NCBI RefSeq assembly: GCF_001921205.1
Contig: NZ_MSIE01000014.1
Location: forward strand, 1 to 64,000
Reading direction: 5' to 3'
Source of the DNA: Actinophytocola xanthii
GTDB taxonomy: Bacteria; Actinomycetota; Actinomycetes; Mycobacteriales; Pseudonocardiaceae
DNA length: 64,000 nt
A model generated the notes under the pieces. It saw only the letters and a program-made list of their open reading frames with translations, did not search any database and was not told the DNA's origin. This document shows, one piece after another, positions 16,806-25,843 of the stretch (positions are counted from its first letter, which is position 1; each line of letters starts with the position of its first letter). Both the position numbers and the translations under genes were made by a program.

Positions 16806-17555
16806 GTGAAGCTCGAGCACTCGTTCAGCGTGCCGGCCGATCTCGACACGGTGTGGGCGGCGGTACTCGACCCGCGACGGGTGGCGCCGTGCATGCCCGG
16901 TGCCGCCCTCACCGAGGTGGACGGGGACGCCTTCCGGGGCACCGTGAAGGTCAAGGTCGGGCCGATCTCGCTGCAGTACAAGGGCTCGGGTGAGTTCCTC
17001 GAGAAGGACGAGGCGGCTCGGAAGGTCGTCATCAAGGCGGCGGGCAAGGACACCCGAGGCAACGGCACCGCCTCGGCCACGGTCACCGTGACGCTGCGGG
17101 AGGACGACGCCGGCACAACCGGCTCGGTGCACACCGACCTGTCGATCACCGGCAAGCCGGCGCAGTTCGGCCGCGGGCTCATCTCCGAGGTCGGTGGCAA
17201 GATCCTCAGCTCGTTCGCCACCTCCCTGGCCGCGGAGCTGGCTCCCGCGCCCGATCCACCGGTCGAGCCGCCGACGCTCACTGCCGTGCCGACGCCCGAA
17301 GCACCCGCCTCGGTCGTGGACGAGGCGGAACGTGCCGAGGCGGTGGAAATCGGTGCGAAGGCGGGAGAAGCGGCCGCGCGAGCCGGTGCGTCCGCAAAGA
17401 AGCCGGTCCTCACGGCGGTCGGCCCGGAACCGGGCTCCGAACCGATCGATCTGCTGTCCTACGCCGGTCCCTCGGTGCTCAAACGTGTTCTCCCAGTCCT
17501 CGCCGCGGTGATCGCGGTCGTGGCCGTGGTGACCAGACGGCGCGGAAAACGGTGA
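16806..17555 (+). CDS. coxG: CoxG-type SRPBCC protein with C-terminal membrane anchor
   Basis: 249 aa. Residues ~1-145 form the CoxG/SRPBCC domain (HSFSVPADLDTVWAAVLDPR, CMPGAALTEVDGDAF, GKPAQFGRGLISEVGGKIL). A Pro/Ala-rich linker and a final hydrophobic helix (VLKRVLPVLAAVIAVVAVV) with a basic RRRGKR tail follow. CoxG helps tether CO dehydrogenase to the membrane in Oligotropha. GAGGAGG just before the ATG gives good initiation. It closes the cox structural operon. Confidence 0.85.
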   Translation: MKLEHSFSVPADLDTVWAAVLDPRRVAPCMPGAALTEVDGDAFRGTVKVKVGPISLQYKGSGEFLEKDEAARKVVIKAAGKDTRGNGTASATVTVTLREDDAGTTGSVHTDLSITGKPAQFGRGLISEVGGKILSSFATSLAAELAPAPDPPVEPPTLTAVPTPEAPASVVDEAERAEAVEIGAKAGEAAARAGASAKKPVLTAVGPEPGSEPIDLLSYAGPSVLKRVLPVLAAVIAVVAVVTRRRGKR

Positions 17556-17601
17556 GCGCCACCCCTTGAACACCCAGTGCCACGCGGGGAGGATGTCGCG
17601 C

Positions 17602-18744
17602 GTGCGCGCGTCGATGGGCTTTGTGGGTGGGTTACTCCTCCTGGTCGCCGCCTGCGCGCCAGAACCGGCCGACGACGCGCCGGGGGAGGTGGTCGCGCCG
17701 TTCCGGTCGGAGACCGTGCTCCCCCCACCGACCTCGGCGCCTCCGCCGTCGTTCACCGTGCTCGCGACCGGGGACGTGCTGATCCACCCCGCGCTCACCG
17801 CGCAGGCGATCGAGGACGGCGGCGGCCGGCGGGACTTCACCAACCTGTTCGCCGGCGTCCGGCCGGCTGTGCAGACAGCGGATCTCGCGATCTGCCACCT
17901 CGAGGTGCCGCTCGCCGGTCCCAACGGGCCGTTCCAGGGCTTCCCGCTGTTCTACGCGCCGCCCGAGGTGGCCACCGCGCTCGCCAGGACCGGCTACGAC
18001 ACCTGCACCACGGCGTCCAACCACACCTTCGACCACGGCGCGGCCGGGGTGCGCAGCACCCTCGACGCGCTGGACCGCGCCGGCATCCGGCACACGGGCT
18101 CGGCCCGCACCCGGCAGGAGGCCCTGACCCCGTTGATCAGCGAGGCCAACGGGGTGAAGGTCGGCCAGGTGTCGTTCACCTTCGGCTTCAACCTGGGCAC
18201 GAGGGAGCCGGAGCCCTGGATGTCCAACGAGCTGGACGTCAACGCCGTCCTCGCCGCCGCCAGGGCCACCAAACGGGCCGGCGCCGAGGTCGTGATCGCG
18301 AGCCTGCACTGGGGCGAGGAGCACCGGGCGGATCCGACACCCGAGCAGCGGAGCATCGCCGACCGGCTGCTCGCCGATCCCGCGGTCGACCTGGTGATCG
18401 GCCACCACGCCCATGTCGTACAGCCCTTCGAGAAGCTGCACGGCAAGTGGGTGGCCTACGGCCTCGGCAACCACGTCGCCCGGCACGAGCAGCCGCGCGG
18501 CACCACGGAGGAGGGTGTGATGGCCCGCTTCCGGTTCGTCAAGGAGGCCGACGGGTGGACCGCCCAGAGCGCCGAGTACCTGCCGACGCTCGTCGACCTC
18601 GGGCCGCCGATCCGCCTGAAGGACCTGTCCAGGAACATCGAGTTCGACCCGGCGCGCGCGGACGTGGCGATCGACCGCATCGACCAGGTGGTCCGGGCGC
18701 GTGCCGGCATCAATGAGGGCCTGACCCGCCCCGTCATCGGGTGA
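17602..18744 (+). CDS. CapA-family lipoprotein (poly-gamma-glutamate-synthesis-like metallophosphatase fold)
   Basis: 380 aa. A lipobox (LLLLVAAC) follows a short basic start, so it should be exported and lipid-anchored. The PGA_cap domain begins near residue 45 (FTVLATGDVLIHPAL) and contains CHLEVPL, TASNHTFDHG, SLHWGEEH and IGHHAHVVQPFE, all typical metal-ligand motifs of the CapA family. The GTG start is chosen because GGGGAGG lies 9 bases upstream; an ATG nine bases earlier would abut that site. Its role may be in cell-surface polymer handling; the actual substrate is unknown. Confidence 0.85.
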   Translation: MRASMGFVGGLLLLVAACAPEPADDAPGEVVAPFRSETVLPPPTSAPPPSFTVLATGDVLIHPALTAQAIEDGGGRRDFTNLFAGVRPAVQTADLAICHLEVPLAGPNGPFQGFPLFYAPPEVATALARTGYDTCTTASNHTFDHGAAGVRSTLDALDRAGIRHTGSARTRQEALTPLISEANGVKVGQVSFTFGFNLGTREPEPWMSNELDVNAVLAAARATKRAGAEVVIASLHWGEEHRADPTPEQRSIADRLLADPAVDLVIGHHAHVVQPFEKLHGKWVAYGLGNHVARHEQPRGTTEEGVMARFRFVKEADGWTAQSAEYLPTLVDLGPPIRLKDLSRNIEFDPARADVAIDRIDQVVRARAGINEGLTRPVIG

Positions 18745-18756
18745 CCGTGCGCTCGG

Positions 18757-18762
18757 TACCGT
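18757..18762 (+). promoter_or_regulatory. Leaderless -10 box of the beta-lactamase-like gene
   Basis: TACCGT, 6 nt, then ATG at 18769. Confidence 0.5.
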
Positions 18763-18768
18763 CAGCGT

Positions 18769-19599
18769 ATGGACGGTGTGCGGGCGGTGGCCGGGTGGCC
18801 GGTGGAGAACGTGGCCGCGGCGGTGGTCGACGCGGACGGCTCGGTGCGAGCCGCCGAGGGACCCCTCGACCGGGAGTTCAAGCTGGCTTCGGTGACCAAG
18901 CTGCTCACCGCCTACGCCACGCTGGTCGCGGTCGAGGAGGGCGCCGTCGAGTGGGACCAGCCCGCCGGTCCCGAGGGTTCGACGGTGCGCCACCTGATCG
19001 CGCACACCTCCGGCCTGGCCTTCGACGAGCACAAGGTGTTCGCCCCGCCCGGCAACCGGCGGCTGTACTCCAACACGGGTTTCGAGGTGCTGGCCGACAC
19101 CGTGCACGAGGCGACGGACATCCCCTTCTCCGAGTACCTCACCGAGGCCGTGCTCTCCCCGCTCGGAATGGGCTCCTCGCGGCTGGCCGGCACGGCCGGT
19201 GCCGGTGCCGTGTCCACATGTGACGACCTGGTGCGGTTCGCGGCCGAGCTCCAGCGGCCGACGCTGGTGTCCGAGCAGACGCTCGACGAGGCGACGACCG
19301 TGGCCTTCCCCGGTCTGGCCGGCGTGCTGCCCGGCTTCGGCTACCAGAAGGAGAACGACTGGGGGCTGGGCTTCGAGCTGCGCGACCACAAAAGTCCGCA
19401 TTGGACCGGGAAGAACAGCTCGCCGAGGACGTTCGGCCACTTCGGTCAGTCCGGCACCTTCCTGTGGGTCGACCCGGACGCCGGCGTGGCGTGCGTCGTA
19501 CTGACCGATCGGGCCTTCGGCCAGTGGGCCGTCGACGCCTGGCCCGAGTTCACCGACGGGGTGCTCGCCGACCTCCGAGCGGGCAGGATGGGCGCATGA
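18769..19599 (+). CDS. Serine beta-lactamase-family protein (class C / DD-peptidase-like)
   Basis: 276 aa. Visible motifs: SVTK (catalytic Ser-x-x-Lys, ~residue 42), YSNTGF (Tyr-x-Asn) and HFGQSGT in place of the KTG box. No signal peptide is seen, so it is probably cytoplasmic, and shorter than secreted class C enzymes. Family members include esterases, D-amino-acid amidases and carboxypeptidases, so resistance should not be assumed. The stop overlaps the next ATG (ATGA). Confidence 0.85.
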   Translation: MDGVRAVAGWPVENVAAAVVDADGSVRAAEGPLDREFKLASVTKLLTAYATLVAVEEGAVEWDQPAGPEGSTVRHLIAHTSGLAFDEHKVFAPPGNRRLYSNTGFEVLADTVHEATDIPFSEYLTEAVLSPLGMGSSRLAGTAGAGAVSTCDDLVRFAAELQRPTLVSEQTLDEATTVAFPGLAGVLPGFGYQKENDWGLGFELRDHKSPHWTGKNSSPRTFGHFGQSGTFLWVDPDAGVACVVLTDRAFGQWAVDAWPEFTDGVLADLRAGRMGA

Positions 19600-20030
19600 A
19601 CATGACCCGCGAGGAGTGGCTCGAGTTCGCCACGCACGGCACCCGCACCGGCAAGCTCGCCACGGTGCGCGCGAACGGGGCGCCCCACATCGCGCCGGTC
19701 TGGTTCCTGGTCGACACCACCGGGGACGCCGACCGCCTGGTGTTCACGACCGGAGCGGACACGGTCAAGGGCAAGGCGCTGCGCCGCGACCCTCGGTTCG
19801 CCCTCTGCGTGGACAGCGAGGACCCGCCCTACTCGTTCGTCACCTTCCAGGCCGAGGCCGAGCTCAGCGAGGACCTCGACCTCATGCTCGACTGGGCCAC
19901 CCGCCTCGGCGCCCGCTACATGGGCGCCGACCAGGGCGAGCGCTTCGGCCGCCGCAACGCCGTCCCCGGCGAACTACTGGTCCTCGCCCCCATCACCAAG
20001 GTCGTCGCCATCGCCAACGTAGCCGACTGA
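19596..20030 (+). CDS. PPOX-class F420-dependent oxidoreductase
   Basis: 144 aa, split-barrel flavin/deazaflavin-binding fold: GKLATVRANGAPHIAPVWFL, DRLVFTTGADTVKGKALRRD, RFALCVDSEDPPYSFV. This matches the F420-dependent PPOX family common in actinomycetes. It is translationally coupled to the beta-lactamase-like gene. The substrate is unknown. Confidence 0.85.
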   Translation: MNMTREEWLEFATHGTRTGKLATVRANGAPHIAPVWFLVDTTGDADRLVFTTGADTVKGKALRRDPRFALCVDSEDPPYSFVTFQAEAELSEDLDLMLDWATRLGARYMGADQGERFGRRNAVPGELLVLAPITKVVAIANVAD

Positions 20031-20037
20031 CCCCCGG

Positions 20038-20059
20038 CCAGGACCAACCCAGGACCAAC
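20038..20059 (+). repeat. 11-bp tandem duplication
   Basis: CCAGGACCAAC occurs twice back to back in the 169-base gap between two converging genes. No terminator hairpin was found in this gap. Confidence 0.7.
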
Positions 20060-20199
20060 CCAGTCAATCTTTGTGCGCAAGCCCCCACGCGATCAACAGC
20101 TACCTCAGGGGAACGTGACGCCACCCAGCCACACTCCACGTCGGCCCCTCACACCCAGCTCCGCAAGTTGACCAACACTTGAAATTCCGGGGAGGCGGC

Positions 20200-21840
20200 T
20201 CAGACCAGGAAATCTTCGGCGTCTCTGATGGTGTAGGCGTAGCCCTGTTCGGCCAGGAAGCGTTGGCGGTGGGCGGCGTAGTCGGTGTCCAGGGTGTCCC
20301 GCGAGACGACCGAGTAGAAGTGCGCCTGGCGCCCGTCCTCCTTCGGGCGCAGCAGCCGGCCCAGCCGTTGCGCCTCCTCCTGCCGCGAGCCGAACGTGCC
20401 GGACACCTGCACGGCGACCGTGGCCTCCGGCAGGTCGATCGAGAAGTTGGCCACTTTGGACACCACCAGCACGCGTAGCTTTCCCTGGCGGAACTCGTCG
20501 AACAGCCGTTCCCGCTCGGCGTTGCGGGTGGAGCCCTGGATCACCGGTGCGTCCAGCGCGGCTCCGAGCTCCTCGAGCTGGTCGAGGTAGGCGCCGATCA
20601 CCAGGGTCGGCTCCTCCGGGTGTCGCTCCAGGATGCTGCGCACCACCGGGAGCTTCGTGTCCACGGTGGAGCAGAGCCGGTAGCGCTCCTCGGGCTCGGC
20701 CGTGGCGTAGGTCATCCGCTCGTTGTCGGTCAGGGTCACCCGCACCTCGACGCACTCGGCGGGCGCGATCCAGCCCTGTGCCTCGATGTCGCGCCAGGGC
20801 ACGTCGTAGCGCTTGGGACCGATCAGCGAGAACACGTCGCCCTCGCGCCCGTCCTCGCGCACCAGGGTCGCGGTCAGCCCGAGGCGGCGACGGGACTGCA
20901 GGTCGGCGGTCATCCGGAACACCGGCGCCGGCAACAGGTGCACCTCGTCGTAGACGACCAGGCCCCAGTCGCGCGAGTCGAACAGGTCGAGGTGGCGGTA
21001 CTCGCCCTTGGACCGGCGGGTCATCACCTGGTACGTGGCGATCGTGACCGGACGGATCTCCTTGCGCTCGCCCGAGTACTCGCCGATCTCGTCCTCGGTG
21101 AGCGAGGTCCTGGCGACCAGCTCCCGCTTCCACTGCCGTCCGGCCACGGTGTTGGTCACCAGGATCAGCGTCGTCGCCTTGGCGTGCGCCATCGCGGCGG
21201 CGCCGACCAGGGTCTTGCCGGCGCCGCAGGGCAGGACGACGACACCCGAACCGCCGGCCCAGAACGCCTCGGCGGCCCTGCGCTGGTAGTCGCGCAGCTG
21301 CCAGCCGTTCTCCTCGAGCTCTATCGAATGGTGCTCGCCGTCGACGTACCCCGCCAGGTCCTCGGCCGGCCAGCCGACCTTGAGCAGCACCTGCTTGAGC
21401 CGCCCGCGTTCGCTCGGGTGGACGACGACGGTGTCATCGTCGATCCGGGCTCCCAGCATCGGGGCGATCTTCTTGTGCCGCAGCACCTCCTCGAGCACGG
21501 CACGGTCGATCGTGGACATCGTGAGCCCGTGCGCCGGATGGTTCTGCAGCGTCAGCCGCCCGAAGCGGCCCATGGTGTCCACGATGTCGATCAGCAGCGG
21601 CTGCGGCACCGGGTAGCGCGAGAAGCGGGTCAGTGCGTCCACCACCTGCTCGGCGTCGTGACCGGCCGCCCTGGCGTTCCACAGCGCGAGCGGGGTGACC
21701 CGGTAGGTGTGCACGTGCTCGGGGGCGCGTTCCAGCTCGGCGAACGGGGCGATGGCGATCCGCGCATCGTCCGCGCTCGGGTGGTCGACCTCGAGCAGCA
21801 GCGTCTTGTCGGACTGCACGATCAGCGGACCCTCGGTCAC
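20200..21840 (-). CDS. DNA repair helicase XPB
   Basis: 546 aa, the usual bacterial XPB length. N-terminal damage-recognition-like domain, then helicase domain 1 with Walker A (LPCGAGKTLVGAA), DEVH box (VVYDEVHLLPAP), GLTATLVREDGRE including the RED motif, and helicase domain 2 (VLVVSKVANFSIDLPEA, QRLGRLLRPK). It is an SF2 3'-5' helicase thought to act in nucleotide excision repair. The GTG start follows GGGGAAGGGG. In mycobacteria its gene lies beside that of the WYL-like protein found here at 35.2-37.5 kb; in this window the two are about 13 kb apart. Confidence 0.93.
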   Translation of the reverse strand: MTEGPLIVQSDKTLLLEVDHPSADDARIAIAPFAELERAPEHVHTYRVTPLALWNARAAGHDAEQVVDALTRFSRYPVPQPLLIDIVDTMGRFGRLTLQNHPAHGLTMSTIDRAVLEEVLRHKKIAPMLGARIDDDTVVVHPSERGRLKQVLLKVGWPAEDLAGYVDGEHHSIELEENGWQLRDYQRRAAEAFWAGGSGVVVLPCGAGKTLVGAAAMAHAKATTLILVTNTVAGRQWKRELVARTSLTEDEIGEYSGERKEIRPVTIATYQVMTRRSKGEYRHLDLFDSRDWGLVVYDEVHLLPAPVFRMTADLQSRRRLGLTATLVREDGREGDVFSLIGPKRYDVPWRDIEAQGWIAPAECVEVRVTLTDNERMTYATAEPEERYRLCSTVDTKLPVVRSILERHPEEPTLVIGAYLDQLEELGAALDAPVIQGSTRNAERERLFDEFRQGKLRVLVVSKVANFSIDLPEATVAVQVSGTFGSRQEEAQRLGRLLRPKEDGRQAHFYSVVSRDTLDTDYAAHRQRFLAEQGYAYTIRDAEDFLV

Positions 21841-22068
21841 CTCTGCCTGTCCCCTTCCCCACCTCGGCTCGACGTCGGACGCCGGAGCCCTCGCTCGCCG
21901 GCGGGCCGGCGGCGGCAGCAACCACCATACGTCCGGCGCCGCGGCCCCGGCCTGTCCGGGAGGTCGGCCGCTGACGCTGTGTCGGTAGCGGGTGCACTTT
22001 CGGTACATTGCTGCCCCGACCCGGACACGGAACCTCCTGGGCGCACGCCGGACTACCACGAGGTGCAC

Positions 22069-22992
22069 ATGAACACGCCCAACCACCCGCCGCCGGGCCC
22101 GTATTCCCGCCCGGGCCAGCCCGGCCCCGGCCGCGCTCCCGCCCCGCAGGTCCGGCGGCCCGCCCCCGGCAGTGGGTACCCGGGCGCGGACCCGCGCTGG
22201 CCGGGGGGCGCCGGCGGCCGGCCCGGCCCGGTCGACCCGCGCCCGGGTGGCCACGGCCCGGGTCCGGCGGGACCCCGGCCCGCCTTCCCCGGGCAGTCCC
22301 GCCCGCACCATCCCCCGACCGGCCCCGACATCGCCGGCCCGCGCGGTCCACGGCCCGACGACGGTCCGGAGACCCTTCCCGTGGTCTACGACGGGCCCCC
22401 GCCTCCGCCGCCGGCACGGTCCCGCCGCACCGAGGAGGGCCAGCCGGCCGTTCCGCCCGCCGCGGCCGGGGAACCGGGGCGGTCCTCCTCCCCGCACGCG
22501 GGCAAGATCGTGAAGGTCGTCGGGATCGTCGTGCTGCTCGCCGTCGTCGCCGGCGTGGCGTTGTGGCTGCAGAGCTCCTCGCCCTCGTCGGCGAAGGTCG
22601 GCGACTGCATCAAGATCAACGATGTGGCCGCGGCGGACATCGACAAGGTCGACTGCGCCGCCGAGGACGCGCTCTACAAGGTCGCGGTCACCACCGAGGA
22701 CGCGGAGGCAGGCTGCCCCTCCCGCGCCTACCTGGCCTACAGCGAGACCGGGCGCAACGAGCTGCTGCTGTGCCTGGCGCTCAACGCCGATGAGGGCGAG
22801 TGCTTCCAGGCGACGCCGCAGAGCCACCGGAAGGTCGACTGCGCCTCGCCGGACGCCATGTTCCGGGTCTCCCAGGTGATCCCCGGTGTCGACGACGCGT
22901 CCCGGTGCGGCGAGTTCGCCGACAACGCGCTCACCTATCCGGAGCCGGCGATGACCATCTGTCGGGTGGCTCCGGACGCCGCGGCGACCTGA
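22069..22992 (+). CDS. Proline-rich membrane-anchored protein, LppU/SCO3897-like
   Basis: 307 aa. An N-terminal ~145 residues of Pro/Gly/Arg-rich low-complexity sequence lead into one transmembrane helix (VVGIVVLLAVVAGVALWL) and an extracellular domain with six cysteines in the LppU pattern (VGDCIKI, KVDCAAED, GCPSRAYL, LLLCLAL, ECFQA, KVDCASPD, RCGEF, TICRV). The function is unknown. GAGG lies 7 bases before the ATG. It is divergent from xpb (228-base intergenic region). Confidence 0.75.
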   Translation: MNTPNHPPPGPYSRPGQPGPGRAPAPQVRRPAPGSGYPGADPRWPGGAGGRPGPVDPRPGGHGPGPAGPRPAFPGQSRPHHPPTGPDIAGPRGPRPDDGPETLPVVYDGPPPPPPARSRRTEEGQPAVPPAAAGEPGRSSSPHAGKIVKVVGIVVLLAVVAGVALWLQSSSPSSAKVGDCIKINDVAAADIDKVDCAAEDALYKVAVTTEDAEAGCPSRAYLAYSETGRNELLLCLALNADEGECFQATPQSHRKVDCASPDAMFRVSQVIPGVDDASRCGEFADNALTYPEPAMTICRVAPDAAAT

Positions 22993-23036
22993 CGGCGGGG
23001 CCCGACGAACACGGCCGGTCGCTGGTTCACCTGAGG

Positions 23037-23042
23037 TAGCTT
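23037..23042 (+). promoter_or_regulatory. Leaderless -10 box of the acyl-CoA dehydrogenase gene
   Basis: TAGCTT, 6 nt, then GTG at 23049. Confidence 0.5.
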
Positions 23043-23048
23043 GACCGG

Positions 23049-24266
23049 GTGAACCGCTGTCTTACCCAACGTCAGCAAGAGCTCGTCGACGTGGCCGGGA
23101 AGCTCGCGGACGTCTTCGCCGAGCGGGCCGCAGAGCACGACCGGGAGAACACCTTCCCGGTGGAGAACTACGACGACCTGCGGGCCGCCGGTTTCCTCGG
23201 CCTCACCGTGCCGACCGAGCTCGGTGGTCAGGGCGCCTCGCTCGAGGAGCTGGTGCCGGTCCTGGAGCGCCTGGCCATGGGCGACGGGGCCACCGCGCTG
23301 GCCGTGGCGATGCACATCTCGCCGATCGGCCAGTGGGCCAGCGTGTGGCGGCGCACGGGGAACCCGCGCCTGGCCGACATGCTGGGCCGGGCGGCGCGGG
23401 GCGAGTTGATCTGGGCGTCGATCACCAGCGAGCCCGGCATGCGCAACGACATGACCGACGCGCGGACCGCGGCGGTCAGGGTGGCCGGCGGGTACCGGCT
23501 GACCGGCCGCAAGGCGTATGCGACGAACTCGGCGGTGGCCACCCACTGCTCGACCACCGCGCGGTACGAGGACGCGCCAGGCGGCCCGCGCCTGCTGCTG
23601 TGCCGGATCGCGCTGGACGCTCCCGGGGTCGCCACCCAGAAGACCTGGGACACCATGGGCATGCGGGGGACCCAGAGCAACGACGTCGTCTACGAGGACG
23701 TGTTCGTCGCCGACGAGGACGTCGTGCACTCGCTGCCGGTCGGGCACCTCGACGCGTTGGTGTTCGAGACCGTCTGGTCCTGGGCCATGGGCGCGTTCGC
23801 CGCGGTGTACACCGGGATCGCGGCCGGCGCCCTCGACTGGGCGGCCTCCCAGCTCGCCGCCCGGGGCAAGGGGACCGACCCGCTGGTCCAGGACACGGTG
23901 GGGGAGTGCGAGATCCTGGTGGAGAGCGCGCGGGCGTTGGCCTACCGGCACGCCCAGGAGGTCACCTCACGGCGGCTGTTCGAGCTCGGTGTGCAGGAGG
24001 GCATCGCCCGCTGCGCGCTGGTGAAGTACGTGGCCAGCAACAACGCGACGCAGGTGCTGCGCAGGCTGGTGGACGTGCTCGGCGGAGCGAGCTACTCCCG
24101 CAAGCTGCCCTACGAACGCATGTGGCGCGACGCGCAGGCCGGCACCTTCATGCCGATGGGCAACCAGGCGGCGCGCAAGATCATCGGAGCCAGCGCGCTC
24201 GGCGTCCCGGTCGCGCCGGTCATCGACTTCCCCGAGACCGGCCCGGACAGCAGGCCCAAGGCATGA
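23049..24266 (+). CDS. Acyl-CoA dehydrogenase family protein
   Basis: 405 aa with the full ACAD fold: N-terminal helical domain (GFLGLTVPTELGGQGASLEE), central beta domain (WASITSEPGMRNDMTDARTA, GYRLTGRKAYATNSAVATHC) and C-terminal helical domain (ALVKYVASNNATQVLRRLVD, MWRDAQAGTFMPMGNQAAR). It oxidises an acyl-CoA-like thioester with FAD. Its ATGA overlap with the ThDP decarboxylase gene suggests that they act on one pathway. The exact substrate is not evident; some relatives act as flavin monooxygenases. Confidence 0.87.
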   Translation: MNRCLTQRQQELVDVAGKLADVFAERAAEHDRENTFPVENYDDLRAAGFLGLTVPTELGGQGASLEELVPVLERLAMGDGATALAVAMHISPIGQWASVWRRTGNPRLADMLGRAARGELIWASITSEPGMRNDMTDARTAAVRVAGGYRLTGRKAYATNSAVATHCSTTARYEDAPGGPRLLLCRIALDAPGVATQKTWDTMGMRGTQSNDVVYEDVFVADEDVVHSLPVGHLDALVFETVWSWAMGAFAAVYTGIAAGALDWAASQLAARGKGTDPLVQDTVGECEILVESARALAYRHAQEVTSRRLFELGVQEGIARCALVKYVASNNATQVLRRLVDVLGGASYSRKLPYERMWRDAQAGTFMPMGNQAARKIIGASALGVPVAPVIDFPETGPDSRPKA

Positions 24267-25843
24267 GACAGACCGTCCGCGACGTCACCCGGGAGCTGTT
24301 GCGGGAGCTGGGGTTGACCACGATCTTCGGCAACCCCGGGACGACCGAGATCGGCTTCCTGCGGGACTTCCCGAACGACTTCCGCTACGTGCTCGGGCTG
24401 CAGGAGTCGGTCGCGGTGGCGATGGCCGACGGCTACGCGCACGCGAGCGGCTCGGCGGTGCTGGTGAACCTGCATTCGGCGGGTGGTGTCGGCCACGGGC
24501 TCGGGCACGTGTTCACCGCGTATCGCAACAACACGCCGATGATCGTGTTGGCCGGGCAGCAGGTGCGGTCGCTGATGCCGGGGGAGCCGTTCTTGGGGGC
24601 GATGGACGCGACACTGTTCCCCCGCCCGTACGTGAAGTGGGCTGTCGAGCCGGCCCGCCCGCAGGACGTGCCGGCAGCGCTGGCCCATGCCCACCGGGTC
24701 GCGACCCAACCGCCCCGGGGCCCGGTGTTCGTCTCGGTACCCGCCGACGACTGGGACGCCGAGTGCGCGCCGCTGCCCCTGCGTCCGCCGGTCCCCGGCT
24801 TCTGGCCCGACCCCGAGGCCATCGCCGGCCTGGCCGCCGCGCTCGCCGTCGCCGAACGGCCGGCCCTGGTCGCCGGCCCGGGCGTGGACGCGGAGGGAGC
24901 GATCCCGGACCTCGTGGCGCTGGCCGAGCGCACGCGCTCGCTGGTCTGGGCGAGCCCGATGGCCTGGCGCGGCTGCTTTCCCGAGGACCACCCGCAGTTC
25001 GCGGGTTTCCTGCCGCCGGAGGAGCGCGGCACGGTGGAGGCGTTGAGCCACCACGACCTCGTCGTGGTGCTCGGCGCCCCGGCGTTCCTGTACCACGTCT
25101 TCCGCGGCGCGGCCGAGCTGACGCTGCCCCCGCTGTACCTGGTCAGCGACGACGAGCAGGTGCTGGCCAGGGCCAGTGCGGGCGTCGGCATCCGGTCGGG
25201 GGTCGGCGCGGCGGTGCGTGCCCTGACCGCCGTGGCGGCCGAGCCGTCCCGCCCCGCACCGACCGGGCGAACCCGCAGGCCGCGGCCGCCGCGGAGCACG
25301 CCGCTCACGGTCGACTGGGTGTTCTCCGTGCTCGCCGACGTGTTGCCCGAGGACGTCCTGCTGGTCGAGGAGATCCCCAGCCACCTGCTGGTGCGCCGGG
25401 AGTACCTGCCCGTGCGCGCCCCCCGGACCGGCCTGCTCAGCACGGGCGGCGGTGCCCTCGGCTACGGCCTGCCGGCGGCGGTGGGCGCCGCGATCGGCGC
25501 CCCGCACCGCCCGGTGGTGGCGGTACTGGGCGACGGCTCGAGCATGTACTCCATCCAGGCACTCTGGACCGCGGCCCGCGAGCACCTGCCGGTCACGTTC
25601 GTGGTCCTGGACAACGCCCAGTACGCAGCGGTGGACATCCTCGCCGGCCCGGAGGGCGGGAAGATGCCGGGCGTCGAGCTGGGCGGCATCGACTTCCCCT
25701 CGCTGGCCACCTCCCTGGGCTGCCGAGCCCACCGGGTCACCCACCCCGACGACCTCGAGCCGACGATCGCCACCGCCCTCACGACCGCCGAGCCCACCCT
25801 CGTCCACATCCCCGTGGACCCCAAGCCCACGACGCTCTACTAG
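24263..25843 (+). CDS. mdlC: Thiamine-diphosphate decarboxylase, benzoylformate-decarboxylase-like
   Basis: 526 aa, the normal length for the family. Pyr domain (FGNPGTTEIGFL, LQESVAVAMADGYAHASG, NLHSAGGVGHG), central domain and PP domain with the ThDP motif GDGSSMYSIQALWTAAREH ... NAQYAAVDIL. The cofactor Glu (LQE) and active-site His (NLHSA) of benzoylformate decarboxylase are kept; the position of its Ser (GSNE) is Thr here (GTTE). It would release CO2 from a 2-oxo acid to give an aldehyde. Its stop TAG shares CTAG with the converging ABC gene. Confidence 0.83.
   Translation: MRQTVRDVTRELLRELGLTTIFGNPGTTEIGFLRDFPNDFRYVLGLQESVAVAMADGYAHASGSAVLVNLHSAGGVGHGLGHVFTAYRNNTPMIVLAGQQVRSLMPGEPFLGAMDATLFPRPYVKWAVEPARPQDVPAALAHAHRVATQPPRGPVFVSVPADDWDAECAPLPLRPPVPGFWPDPEAIAGLAAALAVAERPALVAGPGVDAEGAIPDLVALAERTRSLVWASPMAWRGCFPEDHPQFAGFLPPEERGTVEALSHHDLVVVLGAPAFLYHVFRGAAELTLPPLYLVSDDEQVLARASAGVGIRSGVGAAVRALTAVAAEPSRPAPTGRTRRPRPPRSTPLTVDWVFSVLADVLPEDVLLVEEIPSHLLVRREYLPVRAPRTGLLSTGGGALGYGLPAAVGAAIGAPHRPVVAVLGDGSSMYSIQALWTAAREHLPVTFVVLDNAQYAAVDILAGPEGGKMPGVELGGIDFPSLATSLGCRAHRVTHPDDLEPTIATALTTAEPTLVHIPVDPKPTTLY

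Noticed and set aside
17632-19440. A 602-codon minus-strand frame
   Set aside because: Shadow of the CapA and beta-lactamase-like genes.
18769-19599. Antibiotic-resistance beta-lactamase
   Set aside because: No signal peptide and a non-KTG third motif; the family is broad, so only the fold is claimed.
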